Part shown: piece after piece, positions 1 to 9,199 of the stretch | How the letters are laid out: the number at the start of each line of letters is the position of its first letter | Numbering within the stretch: position 1 is the first letter of the stretch | Assembly (NCBI GenBank): GCA_008015835.1 | Contig: SSGH01000006.1 | Span: forward strand, 62,001-126,000 | DNA length: 64,000 nt | Source of the DNA: Lysobacter sp. | Lineage (GTDB): Bacteria; Pseudomonadota; Gammaproteobacteria; Xanthomonadales; Xanthomonadaceae | Direction: 5' to 3' | Notes under the pieces: generated by a model | The model's input: the letters and a program-made list of their open reading frames with translations, nothing else | What the model was told of the DNA's origin: nothing | Database searches by the model: none | Program-made: the position numbers and the translations under genes

Positions 1-940
1 GAGCGATATAGCGCAACGCTTCGCCGCGTTTGCGGGCGGCGGCGTAGGCGTCGCGGAGCAGGGGATCGAGCGTCGACAACGCGGCGTCCACGGTCGTGGG
101 CGTCGCCTCGGCCAATTCCGGGGTCGACAGCGGCGCGACCGCAACCGCCGCCTGCTCCAATTCCGCGCCGGTCGCGCGGGCGAGAATCAACAATTTGCGG
201 CGCATATCCTCGCCGCTCAGATCGTCGCGCGGATCGGGTTCGGTGTAGCCGGCGACCCGCGCTTCGCGCACGAAGCGCGAGAACGGACGCATGCCGTCGT
301 AGCGATCGAACAGCCAGGCGAGCGAGCCGGACAGCGATCCGGCGATGGCGTGGATGCAGTCGCCGCCCGCGCGCAGCGCGCGTATCGTCGACAACACCGG
401 CAGACCCGCACCGACGGTGGCGCTGTCGCCGTAGCGCACCTCGCCGTATCGAGCGCTGCCGATGCGCTGCGCGTCGCGAATCGCGCGCCAACGCGACAAC
501 GCCGTGCCTTGCCCGATCTTGCACGCGGTGACCACATGCACGCCCTGCGCCAGCCATGTGGGATGACGGTCGGCCACGGCTTCGCTCGCGGTCGCATCGA
601 TGACGATGCGCACGTCGCTCGTGCCCAATGCGGGCAGTACATGCGCGAGCGATGCCGTCGTTGCGGTGTCTTCACGCCAGACGACGCCGGCCGTATCGCG
701 CTGATGTTCATGAGGGACGCAGCGATGCCGGGAATTCGCGACATAGCGCAAGCGAAGCCGAGCGCCGAGCGGCGTGCCGGTCCACGCATCGAGCCGCGCA
801 AGCACCGCACGACCGACGGTGCCGGTACCGAGCAACGCGATATTCGCGGCGACCGCCGTCGCGCTGGCCGACGCGCGCAGGTCGTCGTGCGGTTGAGCCC
901 GCGCGATGCGATCGATGCGCGGCACCGATTGCGCGTTCAT
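1..940 (-). CDS. hom: Homoserine dehydrogenase, C-terminus cut by window edge
   Basis: Reduces aspartate semialdehyde to homoserine with NAD(P)H in the threonine/methionine pathway; cytoplasmic. About 313 codons are visible from the ATG at 940 and the frame runs off the left edge. A Rossmann motif GTGTVG lies at residues 38-43, and an IVIDATASEAV stretch and a GSLSGSL stretch, both typical of homoserine dehydrogenase, follow. No aspartokinase domain precedes it, so it is the monofunctional type. The start overlaps the metB stop as ATGA. It is therefore the third gene of a metX-metB-hom operon that makes homoserine and carries it to cystathionine. The family call is secure; the C-terminus, including any ACT domain, cannot be judged. 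Confidence 0.9.
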   Translation of the reverse strand, partial: MNAQSVPRIDRIARAQPHDDLRASASATAVAANIALLGTGTVGRAVLARLDAWTGTPLGARLRLRYVANSRHRCVPHEHQRDTAGVVWREDTATTASLAHVLPALGTSDVRIVIDATASEAVADRHPTWLAQGVHVVTACKIGQGTALSRWRAIRDAQRIGSARYGEVRYGDSATVGAGLPVLSTIRALRAGGDCIHAIAGSLSGSLAWLFDRYDGMRPFSRFVREARVAGYTEPDPRDDLSGEDMRRKLLILARATGAELEQAAVAVAPLSTPELAEATPTTVDAALSTLDPLLRDAYAAARKRGEALRYIA

Positions 941-2310
941 GCGACGGCGGCCTCCGGCGTCTGCGCTTCCGCTTCGCTCGCTTCGGCGGCATCCGTATCG
1001 GTCGTGTGCGTTTCGGCGACATGCGCTCCGACGGCGTGCGCCGCCGCGCGCGTCGCGCGTGCGGCTTCGGCAGCGGCCTGCGCGCGACCCAAGGCCGCGA
1101 GAATGTCCTCGCATAGATCGTCGGCATGCTCGATGCCGACCGACAACCGCAGCAACCCATCGCCGATGCCGGCGGCGGCGCGCGCTTCGGCGCTCATCGA
1201 GGCATGGGTCATCGTCGCCGGGTGCGCGATCAGACTTTCCACCCCGCCTAGCGATTCGGCCAGCGTGAAACAACGCAATCCATCGACGAACTCGCGCACT
1301 GGCGCGAGCGCGTCCTCGCAGCCTTCGGTGTCGAGTTCGAGACTGAGCATCGCGCCGAAGCCTCGCTGCTGCCGCGCCGCGACCGCATGCCCCGGATGAC
1401 TAGCGAGCCCGGGGTAATGCACGGCGCGCACCGCCGGATGGTCGCGCAGCGCGTCGATCAAGGCCTCGGTGTTCTCCTGATGCGCGCGCAGACGCGCGTC
1501 CAAGGTACGTAGCCCGCGCAGCGTGAGAAAGCTGTCGAACGGCGAGCCGGTGATGCCCAACGCATTCGCCCACCACACCAATTGCTGATGCGTCTCCGCC
1601 GTTTTCGCCACCACCGCGCCGCCGACCACATCGCTGTGGCCATTGATGTACTTGGTGGTGGAATGCACCACGAAATCCGCGCCGAACGCGATCGGCATCT
1701 GCAGCGCGGGCGAGAGGAAGGTGTTGTCGACCACCGCCAACGCGCCGACCGCATGCGCGGCGTCGATCGACGCCTGCAAATCGGTAATACGCAGCAACGG
1801 GTTCGACGGCGTTTCGATCCACACCACCGCCGGCCGCGTCGCCAACGCCGCGGCGTAGGCCTCGGGGTCGGTGATGTCGATCGTGCTCAGCTCGAAGGCG
1901 CCCTTGTTCGCCAAGGCGTTGAACAAGCGCCAACTACCGCCGTACGCATCGTGCGGCACCACCAAACGGTCGCCGGGTTTGAGCAGCGCGTGCAGCAGCA
2001 GCGTGATCGCCGACATGCCGGTGGATGTGACCACCGCGCCCGCGCCGCCTTCCAGCTCGGCCAATGCTTCGGCCAGCAGGTCGCGCGTGGGATTGCCGCT
2101 GCGGGTGTAGTCGTATTGCCGCTTCTCGCCGAACCCGGCGAAGCTGAAATTCGACGACAGCACGATCGGCGGCGTCACCGCGCCGAACGCGGTATCGCGA
2201 TCGATGCCCGCGCGCACGGCGCGGGTCGATGCGCGCAGCGGCGGCGCATCCGCATCGTCGATCGCGCGAGCGAAATCGCGGTTGCCGTCGGCGGCGAAAG
2301 TCGCGCTCAT
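937..2310 (-). CDS. metB: Cystathionine gamma-synthase (PLP enzyme) with Ala-rich tail
   Basis: Joins an activated homoserine ester with cysteine to give cystathionine in methionine synthesis. The fold-type I PLP signature is clear: YTRSGNPTRD at residues 68-77, STGMSAI near 96-102, VVDNTF at 193-198, and the Schiff-base lysine K220 in HSTTKYINGHSD. The protein has 457 residues against roughly 390-400 usual for the family. The excess is a C-terminal tail of about 55 residues rich in Ala, Glu and Thr after the normal end near AALGRAQ. The ATG at 2310 overlaps the metX stop as ATGA, and the stop overlaps the hom start the same way. Cystathionine gamma-lyase or O-succinylhomoserine sulfhydrylase are close relatives; the operon favours MetB. 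Confidence 0.92.
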   Translation of the reverse strand: MSATFAADGNRDFARAIDDADAPPLRASTRAVRAGIDRDTAFGAVTPPIVLSSNFSFAGFGEKRQYDYTRSGNPTRDLLAEALAELEGGAGAVVTSTGMSAITLLLHALLKPGDRLVVPHDAYGGSWRLFNALANKGAFELSTIDITDPEAYAAALATRPAVVWIETPSNPLLRITDLQASIDAAHAVGALAVVDNTFLSPALQMPIAFGADFVVHSTTKYINGHSDVVGGAVVAKTAETHQQLVWWANALGITGSPFDSFLTLRGLRTLDARLRAHQENTEALIDALRDHPAVRAVHYPGLASHPGHAVAARQQRGFGAMLSLELDTEGCEDALAPVREFVDGLRCFTLAESLGGVESLIAHPATMTHASMSAEARAAAGIGDGLLRLSVGIEHADDLCEDILAALGRAQAAAEAARATRAAAHAVGAHVAETHTTDTDAAEASEAEAQTPEAAVA

Positions 2311-3443
2311 GCCGCACCTCCCGTACACGCCGCCGCAGCGGACAACGCAGCGCGCAATTGCGCGGCGATGGCCTCGATTTCGGTGAGGAACGCGTCGTGT
2401 CCGTACTTCGAGCGCAGCAGCCGCAATTCCGCCTGCGGCAAACGTTCGGCCAATTCGAAGATGTCCTCGACCGGCACCAAGCGGTCTTCGGCGATCCCGA
2501 TCACCACCGTCGGCACGTTCACCGCTTCCGGTTCGATGCGGTGCAGATCGATCGACTCGGAGAGGCGCAAAAACGCGGTGGGCGATGTGCGCGCGACGTA
2601 GGCGAGGCCGCAATGCTCCAGATAATCCTCGGCGGCGACGCGCGCACGGCCGTGCACCAGCGACGGCGGCGCATCGAATCGTTCGGCGAATTCGCCCGGC
2701 GTGCGATAGCTCAGCATCGCCAACTGCCGCGCCAGCGACAGGCCCTGCGCGTCGTCGCACTGCAGTTGACCGAGACCGACGATCTGCCGCTGCAGCGCGC
2801 GCCACGCGCTGGCGTACGGGTGCGCGCGGTGCGCGCCGCTGATGACCACCAAGCGGCCCACGCGCTGCGGATAACGCACCGCGAACTGCAGCCCGACCAT
2901 CGCGCCGTAGGACGCGCCGACGTAGGCCTCGACCGCGACGATGCCGAGCGCATCGAGCGCGGCGGCGATCGCGTCGGCTTGGTCGCGGGCATCGATCGGC
3001 GCATCGATCGCGCCGTCGGCGCCGAGCCAATCGATCGCCACGATGCGAGTGCGGTCGGCGTCGAGGCCACGGCCGTTTTGGGTGTCCCACCAGCCGGGTT
3101 CCGGAAACGTCTCGCTCGCCAGCACGTGCTTGTGCGCCGAGATGCCGCCGGCGGCGAGCACGACCGGCGCATCGGCCGGGCCCACGCATTCGTAGGCGAT
3201 CTCGACCTCGCGCGTGCCGGCGTAGCGCAGCGGCAAGGCGATGCGCAGACGGCCGCGCACGGCGGCGGAAGGGCGCACTGGCGTTGCGGCCACTGGCGAG
3301 GCGCGGCCATCGCGCTCGGGGCGCGGGGCGGCTTCGCGCGTTTCGGTCAAGGCGTCGGCGAGCGCGACGGCGACATCGTCGCGAACGTAACAGGCCGCAC
3401 CGAGGGCGTCGGCGGCACGGGCGTGAGGGGTGACGAGGCTCAT
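2307..3443 (-). CDS. metX: Homoserine O-acyltransferase of MetX fold, probably succinyl-specific
   Basis: Acylates homoserine at the start of methionine synthesis. It is an alpha/beta hydrolase: the nucleophile S178 sits in YVGASYGAMVG, the acid is in GIAEDRLVP and the histidine in KYGHDAF near the C-terminus. The 378-residue length fits the family. In Xanthomonads this MetX-fold enzyme is usually assigned as a homoserine O-succinyltransferase (MetXS); succinyl against acetyl specificity is inferred, not visible here. I chose the ATG at 3443 (MSLVTPHARA); an in-frame extension upstream enters the leader. The gene is preceded by a SAM-I riboswitch and heads the metX-metB-hom operon, so SAM should switch off all three genes. 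Confidence 0.88.
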   Translation of the reverse strand: MSLVTPHARAADALGAACYVRDDVAVALADALTETREAAPRPERDGRASPVAATPVRPSAAVRGRLRIALPLRYAGTREVEIAYECVGPADAPVVLAAGGISAHKHVLASETFPEPGWWDTQNGRGLDADRTRIVAIDWLGADGAIDAPIDARDQADAIAAALDALGIVAVEAYVGASYGAMVGLQFAVRYPQRVGRLVVISGAHRAHPYASAWRALQRQIVGLGQLQCDDAQGLSLARQLAMLSYRTPGEFAERFDAPPSLVHGRARVAAEDYLEHCGLAYVARTSPTAFLRLSESIDLHRIEPEAVNVPTVVIGIAEDRLVPVEDIFELAERLPQAELRLLRSKYGHDAFLTEIEAIAAQLRAALSAAAACTGGAA

Positions 3444-3527
3444 GGCGGTCTCCGGAAGTGGGCCACCAAGGGCGCGGGGAGACCGAAGAATCGCTGCTGC
3501 GAACCGCGGGCGCGCCGCGAATCGCAA

Positions 3528-3657
3528 CCATCTTCCGGTGGACGCAGGTCCCCGCAGGAGTTGGCACCTTCACGGGGCGCGGCCGATGCGAGATCGACGT
3601 GCGTCCCATCAGGTTGCCCCGGCGTCTTCGGGCCTGTCCCTCAGCCGGTCTTGATGG
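3528..3657 (-). promoter_or_regulatory. SAM-I (S-box) riboswitch of the methionine operon
   Basis: Read on the minus strand, the leader contains the S-box hallmarks in order: CCATCAAGA (P1 5' side), GCTGAGGGACAGGCCCGA, GCCGGGGCAACCTG, AAGGTGCCAACTCCTGCGG and GGAAGATGG (P1 3' side, pairing with CCATC). Order, spacing and core sequences match the SAM-I consensus. It ends about 85 nt before the metX ATG. The intervening sequence should hold the expression platform; no U-tract terminator is obvious, so translational control is possible. Confidence 0.95.
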
Positions 3658-3665
3658 ATGGCCGC

Positions 3666-3694
3666 AGGATGCCCGGGCTTTTCGAGTTTGTCAA
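3666..3694 (-). promoter_or_regulatory. Candidate sigma-70 promoter of metX leader
   Basis: On the minus strand a perfect TTGACA (3694-3689) is followed after 17 nt by CATCCT (3671-3666), a weak -10. Transcription would begin just upstream of the riboswitch. The perfect -35 and the correct location support it; the -10 is poor. Confidence 0.55.
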
Positions 3695-3756
3695 TCGCTT
3701 TATGCGGATGAAGCGATAATTGCCGCTCGCCGCCGGCATTCCGCATACTTGGGGGC

Positions 3757-4878
3757 ATGCCGATCCGTCTTTTCGTCCGCGGGCGCGCCCTCGTCGCCCT
3801 GCTATGCCTCGCGCTTTGCGCCGCCGGCCCCGTCGCTGCGCGCGATCGTCGCGCCCCCGTCGTCGTCGGCGAAACCTACGTCTCTCAGGCCGTGGACGAG
3901 GACGAACTCGATTCGTTGGCGACTTGGCGCCATCCCGACGGCGCGCACTGGCTGATCGCCTCGGGTAAATCCAGCCATCGTCTGGTGATCTTCGATGCCG
4001 AGACCGGCGCGCGTCTGCGCACGTTCGGCGGCAAAGGCAGCGACCCGGGTCGCTTCAAGCGCCCCAATGGCTTGGCCGTGGACGGCGACCGTTTGTTCGT
4101 GGTCGAGCGCGACAACCACCGCGTGCAGGTGCTGTCGCTGCCCGATTTCGTGCCGCTAGGCAGCTTCGGCGAGGCGCAACTGCGCGCGCCCTACGGTTTA
4201 TGGCTGAATCCCGCCGCCGAGGGCGCGGCGGACGGAACGATCGACGTCTACGTGACCGACAGCTTCATGGACGGCGCGAATTACGACGTGGTGCCGCCGC
4301 TGGACCAATTGAACCAGCGCGTTCGCCGCTACCGCGTGCGGTTCGGCGCGGACGGCGCGCCCACCGCCGAAACGCTGGAGCATTTCGGCGCTCCGAACGA
4401 AGCCGCCGCGCTGCGCATGGTCGAATCCATCGCCGGGGATCGCGCGCGCGGGGTGCTGCTGATCGCCGACGAATTCGTCGACCCGGCGCAAAAACGCGAA
4501 TCGACGCTGCGCGAGTACGCGATGGACGGCGTCTTCACCGGCCGCAGCGCGCCGCGCGGCAGCTTCGACGCCGAGGCCGAAGGCGTCGCGCTGTGGGCGT
4601 GCGCGAAATTTCGCGATGCGTCTCGCGGCTATTGGATCGGCGTGGATCAACGCCAAGACCTCACCGCGTTCCGTCTGTTCGATCGCGACAGTCTCGCCTT
4701 GCGCGGAAGTTTCGTCGGGCGCGTGGTCGCGGCGACCGACGGCATCGCGCTGCGCACCGCGCCCAGTCCGCGCTTTCCGGGCGGTGCGCTGTTCGCGGTG
4801 CATCGCGATAAAGCCGTGGCCGCGTTCGATCTGCGCGACGTGACGCGCGCGCTGAGACTTCCGGCCCGCTGCCTGTGA
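3757..4878 (+). CDS. Secreted NHL/beta-propeller protein, phytase-like
   Basis: Residues 1-28 are a signal peptide (MPIRLFVRGR, then a hydrophobic run ending near VAARD). The mature part reads as a beta-propeller with NHL-like blades: TFGGKGSDPGRFKRPNGLAV, GDRLFVVERDNHRVQVLSL and GSFGEAQLRAPYGLW, with further blades containing VYVTDSF and GVLLIADEF. Similar proteins are often annotated as 3-phytase or phytase-like, but substrate residues cannot be verified here. It overlaps the M23 peptidase start (GTGA at 4875-4878), so the two are probably co-transcribed and both act outside the cytoplasm. Confidence 0.65.
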   Translation: MPIRLFVRGRALVALLCLALCAAGPVAARDRRAPVVVGETYVSQAVDEDELDSLATWRHPDGAHWLIASGKSSHRLVIFDAETGARLRTFGGKGSDPGRFKRPNGLAVDGDRLFVVERDNHRVQVLSLPDFVPLGSFGEAQLRAPYGLWLNPAAEGAADGTIDVYVTDSFMDGANYDVVPPLDQLNQRVRRYRVRFGADGAPTAETLEHFGAPNEAAALRMVESIAGDRARGVLLIADEFVDPAQKRESTLREYAMDGVFTGRSAPRGSFDAEAEGVALWACAKFRDASRGYWIGVDQRQDLTAFRLFDRDSLALRGSFVGRVVAATDGIALRTAPSPRFPGGALFAVHRDKAVAAFDLRDVTRALRLPARCL

Positions 4879-5876
4879 GCCGAATGCGAGCGAACGTCGC
4901 GCTGATCGCGGGCGCGGCGGCGTGCCTCGCGATCGGCATCGCGGCATCGGCGCTGCCCGGCGCGGCGCGCGCGGCCAAAGTGTTCCGCTGGGTGGACGGC
5001 AAAGGCGTGACGCAATACGGCGACCACGTGCCGGACAGCGTGGACCCCGCGACGACGCCGATCAGCCGCGTTCCGGTGCCGGCCGAACCGATGCCGATCG
5101 CGCGCCTGAAGTTGGAGCCGGCCGGAAGCGACGTGCATGCCTGGGCCGAAAATAATTTGGCCGGGCCGATCGAAGTGCGCTTGTATCAGCCCGAGGATCG
5201 CGCCCGCGTCGCGCCGGTGCGCTCCGATCCGCCGTTGCCCGCGCGCGCCGTCGTCCCGGGCGAACGGCGGATGCTGCTCGCCACGCTGGTCGGCGATCAC
5301 AACGCCCTGCTGAAACTGGACGTGGTGCCCGGCGACCCGAACGCGCGGCCCCGCGATTTCGAATACGGCTATCCGCTGCGCAGCGATGCGGTGCGCGTGG
5401 AGCAAGGTTATGGCGGCGTTTACAGCCATCAGGACGCGCAGAACCGCTATGCCGTGGATTTCGCCGCCGCGATCGGCACGCAGGTGCTGGCGGCGCGCGC
5501 CGGCACGGTGATGCAGGTCGAAGCGGATTTCGACCGCGGCGGTCTGAACGCCGAGAAGTACGCCGGGCGCGCCAATTTCGTGCGCATCGTGCACGACGAC
5601 GGCACGATGGCGCTCTATGCGCATTTGGATCTCGACGGCGTCTTGGTACGCATCGGCCAGCGCGTGCGCAAAGGCCAAGCGATCGGCCTGTCCGGCAACA
5701 CCGGCTACACCACCGGCCCGCATCTGCATTTCGCCGTGCAGGTCAACCGCGGCATGAAGCTCGAATCGATCCCGTTCCGCATGTTCGGCCCCGGCGGGAT
5801 TTTGCGCTTCACCGAACCGACCCGTATGCCCGCAACGACGACGCCAGCGTCGCCGTCGACATCGCCATCCCCGTAG
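4875..5876 (+). CDS. Secreted M23 peptidase with N-terminal DUF4124-like segment
   Basis: Predicted zinc endopeptidase of the LytM/lysostaphin type acting on peptidoglycan cross-bridges or peptides in the periplasm or outside. A signal peptide ends near AARAAKV; KVFRWVDGKGVTQYGDHVP then matches DUF4124. The catalytic domain holds the zinc ligands H in YSHQDAQNRYAVDF, D of AVDF and the second H of GPHLHF, plus LYAHLD. A Thr/Pro/Ser-rich tail ends the protein. The start is GTG at 4875, overlapping the previous stop; ATG at 4884 is an alternative. The TAG stop at 5874-5876 lies inside the left arm of an inverted-repeat element. Confidence 0.82.
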   Translation: MSRMRANVALIAGAAACLAIGIAASALPGAARAAKVFRWVDGKGVTQYGDHVPDSVDPATTPISRVPVPAEPMPIARLKLEPAGSDVHAWAENNLAGPIEVRLYQPEDRARVAPVRSDPPLPARAVVPGERRMLLATLVGDHNALLKLDVVPGDPNARPRDFEYGYPLRSDAVRVEQGYGGVYSHQDAQNRYAVDFAAAIGTQVLAARAGTVMQVEADFDRGGLNAEKYAGRANFVRIVHDDGTMALYAHLDLDGVLVRIGQRVRKGQAIGLSGNTGYTTGPHLHFAVQVNRGMKLESIPFRMFGPGGILRFTEPTRMPATTTPASPSTSPSP

Positions 5877-5941
5877 AGCGGAGCGCAGCTCCGCTGAAGC
5901 ATCCTCGACATCGAAAAAAGCGGAGCTGCGCTCCGCTCTAC
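5873..5941. repeat. Inverted-repeat element, 23-bp perfect arms
   Basis: The arm GTAGAGCGGAGCGCAGCTCC extended by GCT (5873-5895) is exactly inverted at 5919-5941, with a 23-nt spacer. A second copy lies at 24077-24190. It sits between converging M23 and tag genes and can fold into a strong hairpin, so it may act as a two-way terminator. Both outer TAG trinucleotides are used as stop codons. Confidence 0.9.
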
Positions 5942-6495
5942 GGCGATAGACGCATCCACATCGGCGGGTCAGCCGCGATCCGCGCCTGCACCGGGCAATC
6001 GGCGCGATGCGCGCCGGGCAGATAGCCCAGGCTCATCAGAAACTCGCCGACGATCTCGCCGCCGGTGAAGCGGAAGGATGTTTTGAACAGCTTGACCCAC
6101 GCCGCTTTGTCGCGCGCTTTGCCGTCGACTCGCGCATGCGCATCCAGCCAGTCGGCGAAGCCGCCGTGCGAATCGCGGAGTCCGCGAATCACGCCGGCGT
6201 TATGGATCGCGGCTTCGATCTTCAGTCGATTGCGGATGATGCCGGCGTCGGCCAACAGGCGCGTACGGTCGCGCTCGCCGTAAGCGGCGACGATGTCTAC
6301 ATCGAAACCGTCGTAGGCGCGGCGAAAGCCTTCGCGCTTTTTCAGGATCGTTTCCCAGCTCAGGCCGGCTTGATTGATCTCCAGAATCAGTCGCTCGAAG
6401 AGCGCGGATTCGTCGCGCGTGGGAAAGCCGTACTCGTGGTCGTGATAGGGCCCGTGAACGGGATGACTGGGGGCGATGTCGCAGTAGGCGCTCAT
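5938..6495 (-). CDS. tag: DNA-3-methyladenine glycosylase I
   Basis: Excises 3-methyladenine from alkylated DNA in base-excision repair. The zinc-snap ligands of Tag are present: C5 (MSAYC), H18 in YHDHEYG, and H plus C in the C-terminal GAHRADCPV (H-x3-C). Core family stretches are HDHEYGFPTRDESALFERL, GLSWETILKKREGFR and IIRNRLKIEAAIHNA. The length, 185 residues, is normal. The TAG stop is provided by the right arm of the inverted repeat at 5919-5941, so the last residues (MWMRLSP) abut that element. Confidence 0.93.
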   Translation of the reverse strand: MSAYCDIAPSHPVHGPYHDHEYGFPTRDESALFERLILEINQAGLSWETILKKREGFRRAYDGFDVDIVAAYGERDRTRLLADAGIIRNRLKIEAAIHNAGVIRGLRDSHGGFADWLDAHARVDGKARDKAAWVKLFKTSFRFTGGEIVGEFLMSLGYLPGAHRADCPVQARIAADPPMWMRLSP

Positions 6496-6829
6496 GCGGG
6501 CAGCATACCGCCGCCTGCTGACATGTCATGTCCGTAGGGTGGGCCCCTGGCCCACCATCGCGGCGCATCCGTGGCCAAGGCAATGCGCGGAACCGCTTCG
6601 ATCATCGTCCGGCGCAACCCGTAGCGTGGGTCCCTGGCCCACCTGACCGATCATCGCGATGCATCCGTAGCTGGCAGCGGTAGGCCAGGGGGCCACCCTT
6701 CGTCTACGCTCGCTCTTCCCTCTCCCCGCGCGGCGGGGAGAGGGTGGCCGAAGGCCGGGGGAGGGGCGGCGTCGGTATAATCGCCGGCCTTTCTTACCGA
6801 TCCCCAGGCGCCCTCGGCGCCGAGTCCCC
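6496..6829. repeat. Repeat-filled spacer upstream of prfC
   Basis: This stretch contains no gene. It holds two near-identical direct copies of GTAGSGTGGGYCCCTGGCCC followed by ACC (6534-6556 and 6621-6643), a degenerate inverted copy near 6680-6699, and a perfect 12-bp stem CCCTCTCCCCGC/GCGGGGAGAGGG with a 3-nt loop (6718-6744). The last 60 bases carry the prfC -10. Confidence 0.7.
6776..6781 (+). promoter_or_regulatory. Candidate -10 box of prfC
   Basis: A perfect TATAAT (in GTCGGTATAATCGCC) lies 48 nt before the prfC ATG. No good -35 is visible 16-18 nt upstream because that space is the repeat hairpin and its GC-rich flank. Confidence 0.5.
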
Positions 6830-8434
<1,605 letters not shown>

Positions 8435-8457
8435 CCTCGACCTCCGAACGCAGCTCA

Positions 8458-8532
8458 TAGGAGGGCCTTTAGGCCCGATGCCTGTCGAGAACCTTATCGA
8501 CGGCAAGCGCATCGGGCCTAAAGGCCCTCCTA
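8458..8532. repeat. Inverted repeat, 24-bp perfect arms
   Basis: TAGGAGGGCCTTTAGGCCCG followed by ATGC (8458-8481) is exactly inverted at 8509-8532. The arm contains its own small palindrome, GGGCCTTTAGGCCC, and the spacer holds GTCGA/TCGAC. It follows the prfC stop by 23 nt and may terminate prfC. It is unrelated in sequence to the element at 5873. Confidence 0.88.
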
Positions 8533-8567
8533 CGCCAGAACGCATCATCGTGTCGACCAGAACGCTC

Positions 8568-9056
8568 ATGATCGAAACCCTCCGCACCTGGTGGTTCTAC
8601 CTGCTCGGTAAGCGCGGTGAAGTCGCTCGGATGGACTACAAAGACGCGTACATGGCGAAGGTGGTGCTGGACATCCACCGCAAACGCCGCGACAAGCGCA
8701 TCGTGCTGGTGCCGCTGGAGAAACTCGACCCGATCCACCGGATCGACCGCGAATCGGCGCTGCGCACCACCGCCGAGCGCGCCGCCGCGCTCCGTGCGCA
8801 TCGCGAGGCGCTGCTGGCGACGAAGACGTTGGACGGGGCCACGCTGCAGGCCATCGTCCCGTCGGTGTCGCAGATCAAGGTCGTCGCCGACGGCGACCGC
8901 TGGCTTGCCTTCGAGGGCAACGGCCGGCTCTACGCGATGCGCGAGGTCTTCGCGGCCGAGGACGGCATGCGGGTGGAGGTCGAGGAATACCGCTTCGACG
9001 ACGACCGCAGCATCCGGCGCCGACTGCACCGGGTCCGGCGCTACAACCGGCTGTAG
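8568..9056 (+). CDS. Conserved-looking hypothetical protein, 162 aa
   Basis: I do not recognise a family. The start is ATG at 8568 (MIETLRTWWFYLLGKRGEV); GTG at 8550 is an alternative, and anything earlier would be inside the inverted repeat. The protein is soluble, rich in Arg and Glu, with an amphipathic, possibly helical stretch from residue 45 to 85 (RIDRESALRTTAERAAALRA). It ends in an arginine-rich RSIRRRLHRVRRYNRL. Codon use matches the genome. It stands alone between prfC and a divergent-looking promoter region; no function is proposed. Confidence 0.6.
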   Translation: MIETLRTWWFYLLGKRGEVARMDYKDAYMAKVVLDIHRKRRDKRIVLVPLEKLDPIHRIDRESALRTTAERAAALRAHREALLATKTLDGATLQAIVPSVSQIKVVADGDRWLAFEGNGRLYAMREVFAAEDGMRVEVEEYRFDDDRSIRRRLHRVRRYNRL

Positions 9057-9199
9057 CCGATCTGGCGTTCCGCGTTCGCCGCGGTCCGTCGCGCCTATCG
9101 CGCTCATCGCGGACCCGGGATCGCGTACACCCGAACCCGCAGAGTGTTTGCTCTAACTCCCGGGCATAGTGTCCGGGCACCGTTTTCGAGGGGCTTCGC

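Noticed and set aside
937-3609. An 890-codon open frame spanning the metX leader, metX and metB
   Set aside because: Only its metB part looks like a protein family. The rest is Arg/Ala-rich read-through of the metX gene in another frame and begins inside the riboswitch.
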